A stretch of DNA of 64,000 nt from Endozoicomonas_A sp049275935 (GTDB lineage Bacteria; Pseudomonadota; Gammaproteobacteria; Pseudomonadales; Endozoicomonadaceae), in NCBI RefSeq assembly GCF_049275935.1, contig NZ_CP184830.1, forward strand, positions 6,820,001-6,884,000. Reading direction: 5' to 3'. How positions within the stretch are numbered: the stretch's first letter is position 1; the number at the start of each line of letters is the position of its first letter. Positions 30,901 through 40,700 of the stretch are shown here, piece by piece. The notes beneath the pieces are model-generated. The model was given only the letters and a program-made list of their open reading frames with translations. It did no database searches and had not been told where the DNA came from. The position numbers were made by a program, and so were the translations under genes.

Positions 30901-31020
30901 GAAAATGTGCCTAAATGGTCCTTCTCCCATGCACAAAGCATTCCTTACTTCTACACTTTTGGAGCCTTCTACAAGTGGCAACAGGACAATAATAAAAAAG
31001 TGCCTGTTCCTGAGAAGTGA
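24904..31020 (+). CDS. Giant exported repeat protein, array copy 5
   Basis: The protein has 2038 residues. The signal peptide ends QTLA before DRRLQIKS. The linker is class A, as in copies 1 and 10 (DEFEFTTGYIR, KNFSFKPVLKNLL). The front half is glutamine-rich with two WDDT units near residues 598 and 778. The back half is shortened. After GKSFTAKL (about 1220) the sequence jumps straight to QQLDEEVFKAGQ, losing about 70 residues present in copies 1-4, and a second gap near 1295 removes the segment before the C block. RQLARLGPKPRYLLDRD lies near 1247, the C block starts at about 1370 and the hydrophobic pair is at about 1858-1905. The tail YKWQQDNNKKVPVPEK differs from all other copies. Long coiled-coil stretches are likely between 450 and 650. 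Function unknown. Confidence 0.95.
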   Translation: MTKARPDALSLAMAVTISSSIIATQTLADRRLQIKSVDIQVNEQVEFTQSEVMVQPTLGHDQQPIPKSFTTSYPDQTEIRAGYEVPSEGFTDVLSGIGAGVASVDLFETDDNDVAQKYTKVLKVGDEGVFRFTHNLAEEELVIEVRKGMTDQNSIAAVRAQSGDIQPLEPLTKIANREQLTGVLKGASERAGSLGEADHYVALATIKVDKVAVNGRSFMRHIVSGDRPPEMQRLGQSLFINDEALLAAATSAYAQVHVLGEDIQQEALDKLLSYHKPVGYVVHVEDHTQAYPAPAGYPKLEVDQASEEVVVFRGQKQNPTDIAFVESQHIPWEQHQFLELTAEVKKASIRSYRHVIRSSQMALLEEFAADLAAQHDVKLNEDKLAKLAYYEAFQQALTAATPDGTDEFEFTTGYIRITTSLITPIWMQLQLIKNFSFKPVLKNLLTNYNFFQNLHNFISFANRMMNLFTDAEETRFSSFSSKVLADISEQMLEIVSTQEELKASKTELILRAKKLEDRLTAMIIASDEEKQKLKRTEQTLEHESERLRQDFLTTKNMIDQLRQELKRIPELQKQVRDALAEVAKVRSAHAAAKLGIDGWDDTLAPEEQAGLLENKIHETGQSTYYVASGQPWEQDMKATLAVIEGQLGIVPDNENNLGGRSQSILDHLQQQADQSSEVFLNQLAFVEGQLGLVTNSNDDPEARQKIILEQLFLQLHQDSQQQPRRQYQQNLKAQKNHLQKLQQMINLITTMNKSVRDAEAEKRADINTQVAAELGIDNWDDTQPLDKQASAIREKILEIKRSVAATDGATDAAAVQPWEEAVKARLAPMESKLGITLNNENDLYAYYQSMQQQLQQKAELNNVVIQSVLTSIESQLGLPQDNGKDLEDRHQTIQQQLNQRQALIAQQLIQQQNTRTDAERDAEKQIRYSNIAAYLNIQDFDSNADPDVLQEQLIQNLEAINAQQDSLRQQLKAMSHKLNREDSYTKARKDTLPVVLGIDPSEDTRLQDRTSLESKVNDRLFELSKLKIELEDIKTPGHPKLMPEVLATLRDTLRALQGHIYFDQMDSVYVLRQYISEHIRFYIREARRQSEEEVRVRLDHVERLLNIKINEADYKTVRLERILTRLDADDISNYELDEMRKVLWWDNRPDWEDLEGNPLEVDIKRTTIRDRLNHIVEASDQRARKQQESHLIVLENKLNIHPRENPAAKERGKSFTAKLQQLDEEVFKAGQPDVNARIAAIDNELDRQLARLGPKPRYLLDRDAARARWLLAEAESELDVFHRRLNRLRSNQDCANAHGRSESHEVEDELILTGEKSSQVTGRNEGTVGKVRHPVQEQAYLEDEIEIRNADIERLKEVLETAEQAIENDGGPFQYSPGQVKVRTAINAFAEQHSLKKQALETTMGLAQLALESDKKIPHLSTFDFDDEFAPIHLQALVGDKLTFKQAGGIVEVFKSLKKAFPESSFQSAGDLPGNDLKEVYRLVRRARHEMKKGALEYDDEIRSMGKAAVHFIKHQSGYLKSFPEYFATHSASGNKIISLLREGLISKVELENYIKAVRNVDGYQTVAEFEHFLGYQHGVRVPEFRKVVQMLSDRGADEFMQSAFTPVPSTASGPAGMKESVSGMKEYAAAVIANYVLDDIAFDNGRRMAALLANVQDTLTPYAHAAGISESVLIETVHGTLIQAHAAAVERQLLDYWIKPSAFLVQAVTWYFCSYKPLLAAHTAGQATALSLSNMSFLYLLDLTNRGDYLHRMLTPFQHWLEGYGVDPDRTGQYAYHSGIEQISELGGLAMPLGKAASSVILLRTGSMLFARQYNANPQMYRSISRLVPEIVQSMSSGQGVQIPLLHKLTPQKVKTLASATAGLVLGPVATAGTYAHGLLSGFTYAQTFGFALASSLTFDFFMNDNKMLTQWLGGPLGRSLDRINRWTGVGETTDEYVKRTTIARPQRFDENDEAYANLVTTNNTLYGWTRHENYLHFRERRDRTMKLFENGWEKYFRENVPKWSFSHAQSIPYFYTFGAFYKWQQDNNKKVPVPEK

Positions 31021-31103
31021 AATGCCCATCAATCGAGCTTTCGAACTGCCACCTCAGGCGATCAGCTTGAAACTGATGAGAAGTGGGACAAGTAGGAAAA
31101 TCG
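31021..31103 (+). other. Divergent spacer upstream of copy 6 lacking the family leader
   Basis: The first part resembles the 3' flanks of other copies (AAATGCCCATCAATCGAGC). The AATCACTTTTCACGG, TAATAAAA and GAGGT elements are all absent. Translation of copy 6 can instead use AGGA at 31094-31097, six bases before ATG. No promoter is evident, so copy 6 may depend on read-through from copy 5. Confidence 0.55.
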
Positions 31104-34100
31104 ATGAGCAATACCCGTCACAATGTATTAAGCCTTGCAGTGGCCGTTGCAATCAGCTCTTGCATCATCAATACAGAGGTACTGGCCGCTCGCAAACTGC
31201 AGACAAAATATGCCTGGCTTCTGGACAATGGCGGTTCTGAGGATACCCGCAGTGAGGTCATGGTTCAGCCAACTTTAGGTGATGACCAGCAACCAGTACT
31301 CAAATCTTTTACCACCACCTATCCCTATGCGCCTTCAGAAAATGACGACTATTCTCGTCCCGCTATAGGTATAAGTTTTACAGAAGCTCTTTATGGTATC
31401 GGTAATGAGGGCGTTGCCAGTGTTGATCAGTTTGAAACAGGCGAGAATGACGTTGCTCAGAAATATACCAAAGTCCTTAAGGTAGATGGTGAGGGAATCT
31501 TCAAGTTCACCCATAACCTTGCAGAAGAGGAACTGGTCATTGAAGTCAGAGGCGGAATGACCGAGCAGGATTCAGTTGCGTTTGTTCGTGAACATTTAGA
31601 TATCAGGCCACCATTTGAACCCTTAACGAAAATCGCCACCCCCATGCAACTGGCTGATCTGTTGGAAGCTGCCAGTACCAGGACAGGAATCCTCGGCTCA
31701 AGTGATCACTATCTTGCCCTTGCTACCATCGAAGTCGAAAAAGTTGCAGTGGATGGACGCACCTTCATGCGCCTTATCGCTTCGGGCGACCAGCCCCCTG
31801 AGCTGCATCGTCTGGGTCAATCACTCTTTGTCAATGATGAGGCTCTTCTGGCAGCTGCCGCCTCTGCCTACATCCAGGTTCATATCCTGGGAGAGGATAT
31901 ACAACAGCAGGCTCTGAACGAACTATTGGCAAACAACAAACCCGTCGGCTATGTTGAGCACTTCGGGGATAACACACAGGTTTATCCTGTGCCTGCGGGC
32001 TATCCAAAGTTGGAGATAACAGAAGCTCTGGGGGAGGGTATTGTTTTTCATGGTCAGATGTTGAATCCCCATGATGTCGCTTTTGTAGAAAACCTCTATA
32101 AACTCTGGGTACAGTCCGGAGGTAATAACCCCGCCCCTGCAGTAATCACAATGCTTAGAAGATATAAGATCAGAAGTTACGAGTTCGTCATTCGAAACAG
32201 GCAGATGGCACTGCTGGAGAAGTTTGTTGCGCGGCGCAATGCTGGCGTTAACAAAGTTCAACCGACGATCCTTTCCCGCGAAGATAAACTGGCGGCGCGT
32301 TCACTTGCATTCTATGAATCTCTCCAGCAGGCATTGGCACTGGCTACTCCAGATAAAACATATGGAACAGAAGAATTTGAGTTCACACTGGAGCACATCA
32401 GAATCGCTTCATTAGTCATCACGCCAACCCAGATGTGTAATCAACTCGCAAAACAGTTTGACTTCAAACCCGTACTTAGAAATCTTCTTAAGAACCCGCA
32501 CTTTTTTCAGATTATTCGCAAGGCGATACCCATCATCGGCGATATCAATGAAGCGCAGATCGATTCCGGAAAAGACCAGGAGTTTACTTCCAAAGTCATG
32601 ATTGACATGGCCAGACAGCTGCTTGAGTTACACAACAACCTGGAGCAGCAACGGGCAAAAAAGACCAAATTCAAGAATCTGAACAGAAAATTACTTCGCG
32701 TAACGGCAGAAGAGCTTGGTATTGAGAACTGGGCTAACCTTCTGCCCAGAGAACAAGTCAGAACCATCAGCAAGAAAATTCAGGAAATCAAGCGGACGTT
32801 GGCCACAACCCTTGCTGCAACAGAACAGCCTGACTATGAAATTATCACTACAAAACTGGAAGGCCTTGAGGACCTGTTCGGTATTGCTCCAGACAATGAA
32901 AATAATCTTGTTGCCCGCCTTCAGTCTGTTCAACAGCATATAAGGTATAAGACAGAACTGGACGACGAGGAGACTCCGCAGAGACTGGACAACATGGAAA
33001 CTGAGCTCGGCCTGATCTCTGACGAAGAAGATGCCCCGGAGGCTCGTCAACAGGCCATTCTGAAACACCTCGAACAGCAGGAAGCTCTGGTCAAGCGACA
33101 CCTTCAGACAACCGTTACAGACGCTGAAAAAGCAGCGACTGAAGAGTCTGTGGGACTAAAATCAGACGCTTCTGAAACCAATAAACAACGGATTAATGCC
33201 CCGAGAAACAGGCAGGCAGAGCCGGGCGGGGGTGATACTGCCCCGCGCCCGGCAGGTATGAAAGAGTCTGTTACCGGCATGAAAGAGTTCGCAGCTGCAG
33301 TGATCGCCAACTACGTTCTTGATGATATTGCTTTTGACAATGGCCACAGGACGGCAACATTCCTGACCAATATTCAGGATACCCTGACACCTTATGCCAA
33401 TGTTGCCGGACTATCTGAATCAGACTTCATCAAGATTATCCATGGCACATTAATGCAGGCCCGTGCCGCAACGGTTGCACGACAGCTACTGGATTACTGG
33501 ATCAAACCCTCAGCCTTCCTGTTGCAGGCTGTGACCTGGTACTACTCCAGCTACAAACCCCTGCTGGCGACCCACACCTCCCGGCAGGCCGCCGGGCTAT
33601 CTCTCTCAAACATAGCATTCCTCTATCTTCTGGATCTGACCAACAGAGGTGATTACCTGCACCGGATGCTGACACCTTTCCAGCACTGGCTGGAAGGCTA
33701 CGGTGTTGATCCTGACCGAACGGACCAATATGCCTGTCACAGCGGCATTGAACAAATCTCTGAAGTGGGCGGGCTGGCCATGCCATTGGGTAAAGCCGCC
33801 TCCTCCGTCATCCTGCTGAAAACCGGCTCTATGCTGTTTGCCAGACAGTACAACGCCAACCCGCAGATGTATCGCAGTATTTCCCGTCTGGTGCCGGAAA
33901 TAATCAAATCCATGGGCTCCGGTCAGGGCGTTCAGATACCGCTGCTGCACAGACTGACACCACAAAAAGTGAGAACCCTGGCCTCTGCCACAGCCGGTCT
34001 CGTATTGGGTCCGGTAGCCACGGTCGGAACATACGCCCATGGCCTTTTATCAGGATTCACCTATGCCCAAACCTTCGGATTCGCGCTGGCGTCGAGCCTC

Positions 34101-34481
34101 ACTTTCGACTTCTTTATGAACGACAACAAGATGCTCACTCAATGGCTGGGTGGGCCACTGGGCCGCAGTCTTGACAGGATTAATCGCTGGACAGGCGTGG
34201 GGGAAACGACAGATGAATATGTGAAACGTACGACTATTGCCAGGCCTCAAAGCTTCGATGAAACCGATACAGACTATGCAAACGGTGTTAAAGCAAACAA
34301 CACTCTGTATGGCTGGACTCGACACGAAAATTACCTGCAGTTCCGCGAACGCCGGGATCGCACCATGAAACTGTATGAGGATGGCTGGGAGAAATACTTC
34401 AGGGAAAATTTGCCCAAATGGTCATTCTCCCATGCAGAAAGCATTCCTTACTTCTACACTCTTGGAGCCTTCTACGAGTAG
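31104..34481 (+). CDS. Short, internally deleted array copy 6
   Basis: A GTG at 31083 is in frame. The ATG at 31104 starts the family signal peptide (MSNTRHNVLS, ending EVLA before ARKLQTKY), giving 1125 residues, about half the usual length. The N module is complete and the linker is class B. The WDDT unit is degenerate (LGIENWANLLPREQ near 542). Most of the helical region is gone. After TVTDAEKAATEE (about 675) the sequence jumps to VGLKSDAS, and within a few dozen codons GGGDTAP joins PAGMKES (about 718), which also removes the first 250 residues of the C block. The rest of the C block is intact, with the hydrophobic pair at about 959-1003, and very close to copies 1 and 5. Frame is kept across both junctions, so it is a shortened but open gene, not an obvious pseudogene. 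Confidence 0.92.
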   Translation: MSNTRHNVLSLAVAVAISSCIINTEVLAARKLQTKYAWLLDNGGSEDTRSEVMVQPTLGDDQQPVLKSFTTTYPYAPSENDDYSRPAIGISFTEALYGIGNEGVASVDQFETGENDVAQKYTKVLKVDGEGIFKFTHNLAEEELVIEVRGGMTEQDSVAFVREHLDIRPPFEPLTKIATPMQLADLLEAASTRTGILGSSDHYLALATIEVEKVAVDGRTFMRLIASGDQPPELHRLGQSLFVNDEALLAAAASAYIQVHILGEDIQQQALNELLANNKPVGYVEHFGDNTQVYPVPAGYPKLEITEALGEGIVFHGQMLNPHDVAFVENLYKLWVQSGGNNPAPAVITMLRRYKIRSYEFVIRNRQMALLEKFVARRNAGVNKVQPTILSREDKLAARSLAFYESLQQALALATPDKTYGTEEFEFTLEHIRIASLVITPTQMCNQLAKQFDFKPVLRNLLKNPHFFQIIRKAIPIIGDINEAQIDSGKDQEFTSKVMIDMARQLLELHNNLEQQRAKKTKFKNLNRKLLRVTAEELGIENWANLLPREQVRTISKKIQEIKRTLATTLAATEQPDYEIITTKLEGLEDLFGIAPDNENNLVARLQSVQQHIRYKTELDDEETPQRLDNMETELGLISDEEDAPEARQQAILKHLEQQEALVKRHLQTTVTDAEKAATEESVGLKSDASETNKQRINAPRNRQAEPGGGDTAPRPAGMKESVTGMKEFAAAVIANYVLDDIAFDNGHRTATFLTNIQDTLTPYANVAGLSESDFIKIIHGTLMQARAATVARQLLDYWIKPSAFLLQAVTWYYSSYKPLLATHTSRQAAGLSLSNIAFLYLLDLTNRGDYLHRMLTPFQHWLEGYGVDPDRTDQYACHSGIEQISEVGGLAMPLGKAASSVILLKTGSMLFARQYNANPQMYRSISRLVPEIIKSMGSGQGVQIPLLHRLTPQKVRTLASATAGLVLGPVATVGTYAHGLLSGFTYAQTFGFALASSLTFDFFMNDNKMLTQWLGGPLGRSLDRINRWTGVGETTDEYVKRTTIARPQSFDETDTDYANGVKANNTLYGWTRHENYLQFRERRDRTMKLYEDGWEKYFRENLPKWSFSHAESIPYFYTLGAFYE

Positions 34482-34660
34482 CAACAGGGCAATAATAAGA
34501 AAGCGCCGGTGAATAAATCAGACAACAAACAACCACCAGCATTGTCACAGCAGTGACAAAACACCGGTTATGGAGACATGTGTAAGCTTACCTTCTGAGC
34601 CCACAGACATTTCTCCGTTAACGTAAAAGAGCCTTGAAGCCACTCGAATAAGTGATTGAC
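34482..34660 (+). other. Spacer between copies 6 and 7, homologous to the copy 1/2 spacer
   Basis: No gene is present. The sequence is clearly related along most of its length to 6316-6490, sharing AGCCCACAGACATTTCTCCG and TTGAAGCCACTCGAATAAG. A stem-loop TTGTCAC (34543-34549), AGCA, GTGACAA (34554-34560) is perfect over 7 bp but has no T tract. The copy 1/2 spacer lacks its left arm. Confidence 0.6.
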
Positions 34661-34747
34661 AGCCATAAGCGATTGGGAGTTGTCATTTCGTTTGCCGTAG
34701 CAATCACTTTTTACAGTAATAAAAATACTCAGCTTCGAGGTAATAGA
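34661..34747 (+). promoter_or_regulatory. Conserved leader and ribosome site of copy 7
   Basis: The leader has AGCCATAAGCGATT, AATCACTTTTTACAG, TAATAAAAATACTCAG and GAGGT, with a six-base spacer to the ATG at 34748. It nearly matches the copy 2 leader, including the CAGCTTCGAGG variant, in which the CTCAG/CTGAG inverted repeat of other leaders is lost. Confidence 0.6.
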
Positions 34748-37700
34748 ATGAGAAATATCCGCCCCAATGCATTAAGCCTAGCCGTGGCCGTTGCCATCAG
34801 CTCTTCCATCATTGCTACAGAGGCACTGGCCAATCGCAGGCTGCAGACAAGATCTGTTGATATTTCGGGCAGTGAACAGGTGGAGTTTATCCAGAGCGAG
34901 GTCATCGTTAAGCCAACGTTGGATGATGACTCGCAGCCAATAGCCAAATCCTTTACCACCACCTACCCTGATCAGACTGAAGTCAGAGCGGGCTATGACA
35001 TTCCTTCTGAAGGCTTCACAGACGTTCTTTCCGGCATCGAGGGTGGCGTTGCCATTGTTGATCAGTTTGAGACCGGCGAGAATGACGTTGCCCGGAAGTA
35101 CACCAAAATCCTCAAGGTGGGTAATAAGGGGGTCTTCAGGTTTACCCATAACCTTGCAGAAGAGAAACTGCTCATCGAAGTCAGCGACAGTATGACCCAT
35201 CAGGATTCAATTCGGGCTGTTCGCAGTCAATCAGGGGTCGCCTGGGCATTGGAACCCTTTACCGGAATGGCCAGCCCCGGTCATCTGGTGGGAGTGCTGA
35301 GAGGTGCGCATGAAAGAGCAGGAAACCCTGGTGAAGCCGATAACTATGTTGTCCTTGCCACCCTTGAAGTAGACAAGGTTGAGGTGGACGGGCGCACCTT
35401 CATGCGCCTTGTCGCTGCGGGCGACCGGCCTCCTGAGCTGCAGCGTCTGGGTCAGTCACTTTTTGTCAATGATGAGGTGCTTTTGGCAGCAGCCACCTCT
35501 GCCTATACCCAGGTGCATGTTCTGGGGAAAGAGATACAACAGTATGCCCTGGAAGATCTGCTGTCAGACCATAAACCCATCGGCTATGTTGTACACGTCG
35601 AGGATGAGACACAGGTTTATCCTGTCCCTGCTGGTTATCCAAAACTGGAAGTGACTGAGACTCCGGGGGATGTTGTTGTTTTCCATGGTCAGAAACAGAA
35701 CCCCAGCGATATGGCTCTTGTGGAAGGCCTCTATATGGACTGGTGGAGGAGAGCCGGTCAAGATGACAAGACAACTGTTAAAAAAGACAAGGTCAAAAGC
35801 TACCAGCACATCATTCGAAACTTTCAGATGATAATGCTGGAGGATTTAGCTGCAAGGCACGATGCCGGACTCAACTTCGGTGAAAATTACGATGATATGG
35901 TGTTCGACCTTGCATACACAGAAAATCTTCTGCATGCACTGGCCAGTGCTACTTCAGATGGAGCAGAGGAAGTTGAATTCGCATTAAAACACGTTGAATT
36001 CACTTCGACGTACATCTCGCCAACCTGGGTGCATATTCAACTGTTAAGACACTTCGGCTTCAGACCTGTACTCAGAAATCTTCTGACTAACCAGCACTTT
36101 GTTCAGGATATTCATGAAACTTCACTCTTTCCTGTAAGTCGGTATAAGGCTCCTTATTTTGAACCTTTTAGTGACTCTTCTGGCCATGACGAAGGCTTTG
36201 AACCCAAAGTCATTGGCGACTTTATCGGGCAGCTGCTGGAAATGGAAAGCGAGCTGGAGAAGCTCAGGACAATAGAGGCCGTGCTGGTAAAACAAAGTGA
36301 ATTGAGAATGGAGGAACTAAATCAGTATGTTGAGGATCAGCTTGCGGAGGTTCATGGCAAGATAAATGCTCTGGTAACCCAGATAGAGACGCTGCAACGG
36401 GATGTCGATCAAATTCCATTGCTAAAAAAACAAGTTCATGATGCCAGAACAGATGCCACAAAAGCTCGCAACACGCAAACGGCAACAGAGCTTGGTATTG
36501 ATAACTGGGATGATACCCAGCCTCTGGAAGAGCAAGCCAGACTCATCAGCAAAAGAATTAATGAAATTTACGGATTGGTCGCCGCAACAACAGAGTTTCA
36601 AAAACAAGCTCTGGAAGAATCGCAACAAAGCACCAGCTCAGAGGCCAAAAAAACAGCACACATCAAAGCCCGTTATGCAAACATGGCCTTACATTTGAAC
36701 ATTCCGGAGTTTGATATCAATGCAGCTGTCGACGATCAGGAAAAATGCCTGCTTGAAAAACTTATGGCAATGCACGCTCAACAGGCAGTTCAACGTCAAC
36801 AAATTAAGACAATGGGTGATCAACTCGATATACAGCAGGCTTTCATCAAGGCGACAAAAGCCGTTCTGGCTGAGACTCTTGGTATAGATCTGGAAGACCC
36901 AACCAACCTGGAATCAATGCTGCATAACAAACTCTTCGATCTTTCAAAGCTGGAAAATGAACTGAAAGACATCAGAACACCAGGCCACCCCAAAGTCTTG
37001 CCTGAAGTATTCGAGACACTTCTTGCCGTGGAAAGCGCTCTGGAGGAAGACCCCCTCCCCGAAGAGGAAGATGTGTATTTCCATCGTCAGGCCATTTCTG
37101 AAAAAATGCGGGCACACATCGGAGCAATCGGAGAGCAGTCAGAGGAAGAAGCCCTGGCCATACTGCAATCCCTGGAACGATTACTCAACATCGAAATCAA
37201 TCAAGGTGATAACAAAGCAGCAAGACTGAATAGGGTTCGTGCCAGGTTTGATGGCGGTGATATCTCGAATCACGTGCTGGATCAGATGGACAAGATCCTG
37301 TTATGGGAAGGTGAAAGACCAGACGTGGTGCGAGATCTGAAAGAAGATCTGGAGAGAGGTCTGCTGGAGACGGATCAGGTGCTCTCAGGTATTCGTCACG
37401 GTATTACCTTTAAAATCGAACAATCGGATCAGCGCGCCAGAATACGACAGGAAGAGTATCTTATTGCTCTGGAGCAGAAGCTAAATATCGACCTTTATAA
37501 AAACCCTGCTGCTAAAGAAAGAGGCAAAACTTTCATAACTAAACTGGCCAGTGATCTGCAGGTAGGGTTTGAAGACGATGCCGACCTGTCTCACCAGAAG
37601 AAGGTTCTGAGAAACAAAATTCAGGAATTACGGATAAAAGTAGTCGCAAAATATAGCGATGAAGCCGTCAAAAGAACCTTAAACCATCAGATTGCAGGTC

Positions 37701-40700
37701 AACTCAATATGAAGGACTATGAGGATCATGTCGGCACAGACGAACAGAACAGTCTGATTAAGGCAAAACTTGAACAGCTGGATGATGAACTTTTCAGAGC
37801 AGGTCTGCCTGACCTTAATGAGCGTATTGCAGCCATTGAGAATGAGCTTGACAGGCAAATGGCTCGCCTGGAACCTAAACCCCGATACGTTCTTGATCGT
37901 GAGGTAGCCACAGCCAGGCGAGCATTAGAAGAAGCTGAAACTGAGCACGAAGCTATTTTTCAAAAAAAAGTGGGTAGCCTTTCTGATCTCCGGTATATCC
38001 CGGATGAAGAAACGCCCCTCAATCTGGCATTGAAACAATTTCAGATCGGCCTGGGTCTGTCTGCAGGTGACAAGCAAACCGATCAGGAGCGAAAAAGGGA
38101 CATCGTAAATAACCTGCTGGAATACAGTGTAGAAGCACGAGCTGAAATCATTAAGGAACTGGAAGCCAAAACAAATCTGAATGTCTGGATACAATGCTAC
38201 CCCGATTCGGTGGAAGCAACTTTTTCTATTCAAACCTATCCAGTGCCTGGTCGGGACGCAACGGTTGAAGACGATAGAGCGTGGGGTGGGCTGCCTTTTA
38301 CCCGTGAAAAGTACAGTCAGGTCACGGAATTCCTGCTTGAGCACGACAAGAAAGCTACGGATTTAGCCAATGCGATGACTGCAGAGGTTATTGCACGAGA
38401 GACTCTGGCTCGTAAAGAACAGGAGCTGTTCGAATCAGGAGATGTCAATGAGAAGTCTGCAACCTCAAACAAGATCGACATGGATCCGCTGAATTCAGAC
38501 CTGAATGATAAAAGTGAAACGGTATCAAATGCAAAACAAGACCTGGAGGATCATGACGCGCTTCTTGAACCCACTGAAATATCCCTCGGTCTTAAACCAG
38601 GCACTTCTGACAGCAGAGAGCAACGGATTAATGCCCTGAGAGACAAACAGTTACAACTGGGCGGTAATGATGGCACTGGCGGAAAAATCGGGCAACTGCT
38701 TCAGCAAGAAGCCCGAGAGGCAGCTGAAAATGCAGACTGGATAGCAAAAATTGCAGCCTCCAGAGCAGAGGTTGAGAGAATGGAAAAAGTCCTGAAGGCT
38801 GCCGAAGAAGCCGTCAAAAATTCTGGCGAACCCTTCCAGTACACACCGAAACAGGCAAAAGTTCTGAAAGCTATACACACATTCACTGATCAGCACTTCC
38901 TTAAAAAACAAGCCCTGGAAGCAGCGATGGGTCTGGCAGAATCAGCAGTAGAAAGCGGTAACACAATACCCTGCCTCAAGACTTTCGATTTTAACGATGA
39001 ATTTGCACCGATTCGCTTGCAGGCATTGGCCGGAGACCAACTGACGTTTAAGCAGGCCAGTCATATTGTGGAAGTTTTCAAGAGCCTGGAGACGATCTTC
39101 CGGAAACGTCCCTTCAAGCTTGCGGAGTATCAATTTCGGAAAGCCATTGAAAAAGTTCAGATTCTGGTGCAAAGGGCCAGGAATGAGATAAAAACCGCAT
39201 CTCAGCAATACGACGACGAAATTCATGGCATAAGCTCAGCGGGCGTTCTCTTTGTCGAGCATGTATCCGAGAACCAGAAAAGCTTCTCGAAATTCTGCGC
39301 TACCGGTTTTGCCGGTGCTAAAAAGATCAGAGCTATGCTGCGTGAAGGCCTGATCAAAAATGTTGAACTTGAAAACTACATAAAGGCCGTCAGAGGTGTC
39401 AAAGGTTATCAGATATCGGATAAATTTGAGTACTTCCTTGGTTATAAACTGGGCGTAGGGCTGTTTGAATTCAGGCATGTTGTCCGGATGCTGACCAATG
39501 AGGATGCTGAGGCGTTCATCAAGAATATCTTTGCTTCAGTGACCGGGACGGCAGGCATTTCCGAGCATCAGCCGTGGCACCTGAAAAGCTTACCGGAATA
39601 CTTCGCCAGCCATTCTGCCAGTGCTAACAAAATCATGGCTTTGCTCCGTGATGGCCTGATCAGCAAAGTTGAACTTGAAAACTACATGAAGGCTGTCAGA
39701 GGTGTCGACGGTTATGAGACAGTGGCTGAATTTGAGCACTTCCTTGGTTATAAACACGGGGTCAGGGTGCCTGAGTTCAGGGAGGTTGTCCAGATGCTGT
39801 CCGATGAGAGTGCCGAGGCATTCATGTACAGTGTCTTTGCTCCTGTGACAGTAACGGCAACAGGCCCGGCGGGTATGAAAGAGTCGGTCGTCGGCATGAA
39901 GGAGTACGCAGCCGCAGTCATCGCCAACTATGTGCTTGACGATATTGCCTTTGAAAACGGCCGCAGGACGGCAGCCTTCCTGACTAATATTCAGGACACC
40001 CTGACACCCTATGCCAGTGCTGTCGGTCTGTCTGAATCAGAACTGATCAAGGCTGTCCATGACACCCTGATGCAGGCTCATGCTGCAGCAGTTGAGTGGC
40101 AGCTGAAGGAATACTGGGTCAAACCTTCAGCCTTCCTGGTACAGGCGGTCACCTGGTACTTCTCCAGCTACAAACCGCTACTGGCGACTCACACCGTCTC
40201 GCAGGCCACCGCTCAGTCCCTCTCGAATATGTCGTACCTCTATCTGCTGGACCTGACCAACAGGGGGGATTATCTGCACAGAATGCTCACACCTTTTCAG
40301 CACTGGCTGGAACGCTACCGTGTTGATCTTGAGCGAACCGGGCAATATGCCTACCACAGTGGCATTGAACAAATCTCTGAAGTGGGCGGACTGGCCATGC
40401 CATTGGGTAAAGCTGCGTCCTCTGTCATTCTGTTGAAAACCGGCTCTGCGCTGTTTGCCAGACAGCACAATGCCAACCCACATAAGTATCGCAGCATTGT
40501 TCGTCTGGTGCCCGAATTGGTGAAGTCCATGGGGTCCGGACAAGGGATTCAAGTACCACTGCTGCACAGAGCGACGCCACAAAAAGTGAAAACTCTGGCT
40601 TCTGCCACCGCCGGGCTTGTGCTGGGGCCGGTAGCTACTGTTGGAGCATACGCCCACGGCCTTATATCCGGGTTCACCTATGCTCAAACCTTCGGATTCG

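Noticed and set aside
34543..34560. Intrinsic terminator after copy 6
   Set aside because: The 7-bp stem is perfect but followed by AACACCGG instead of T residues.
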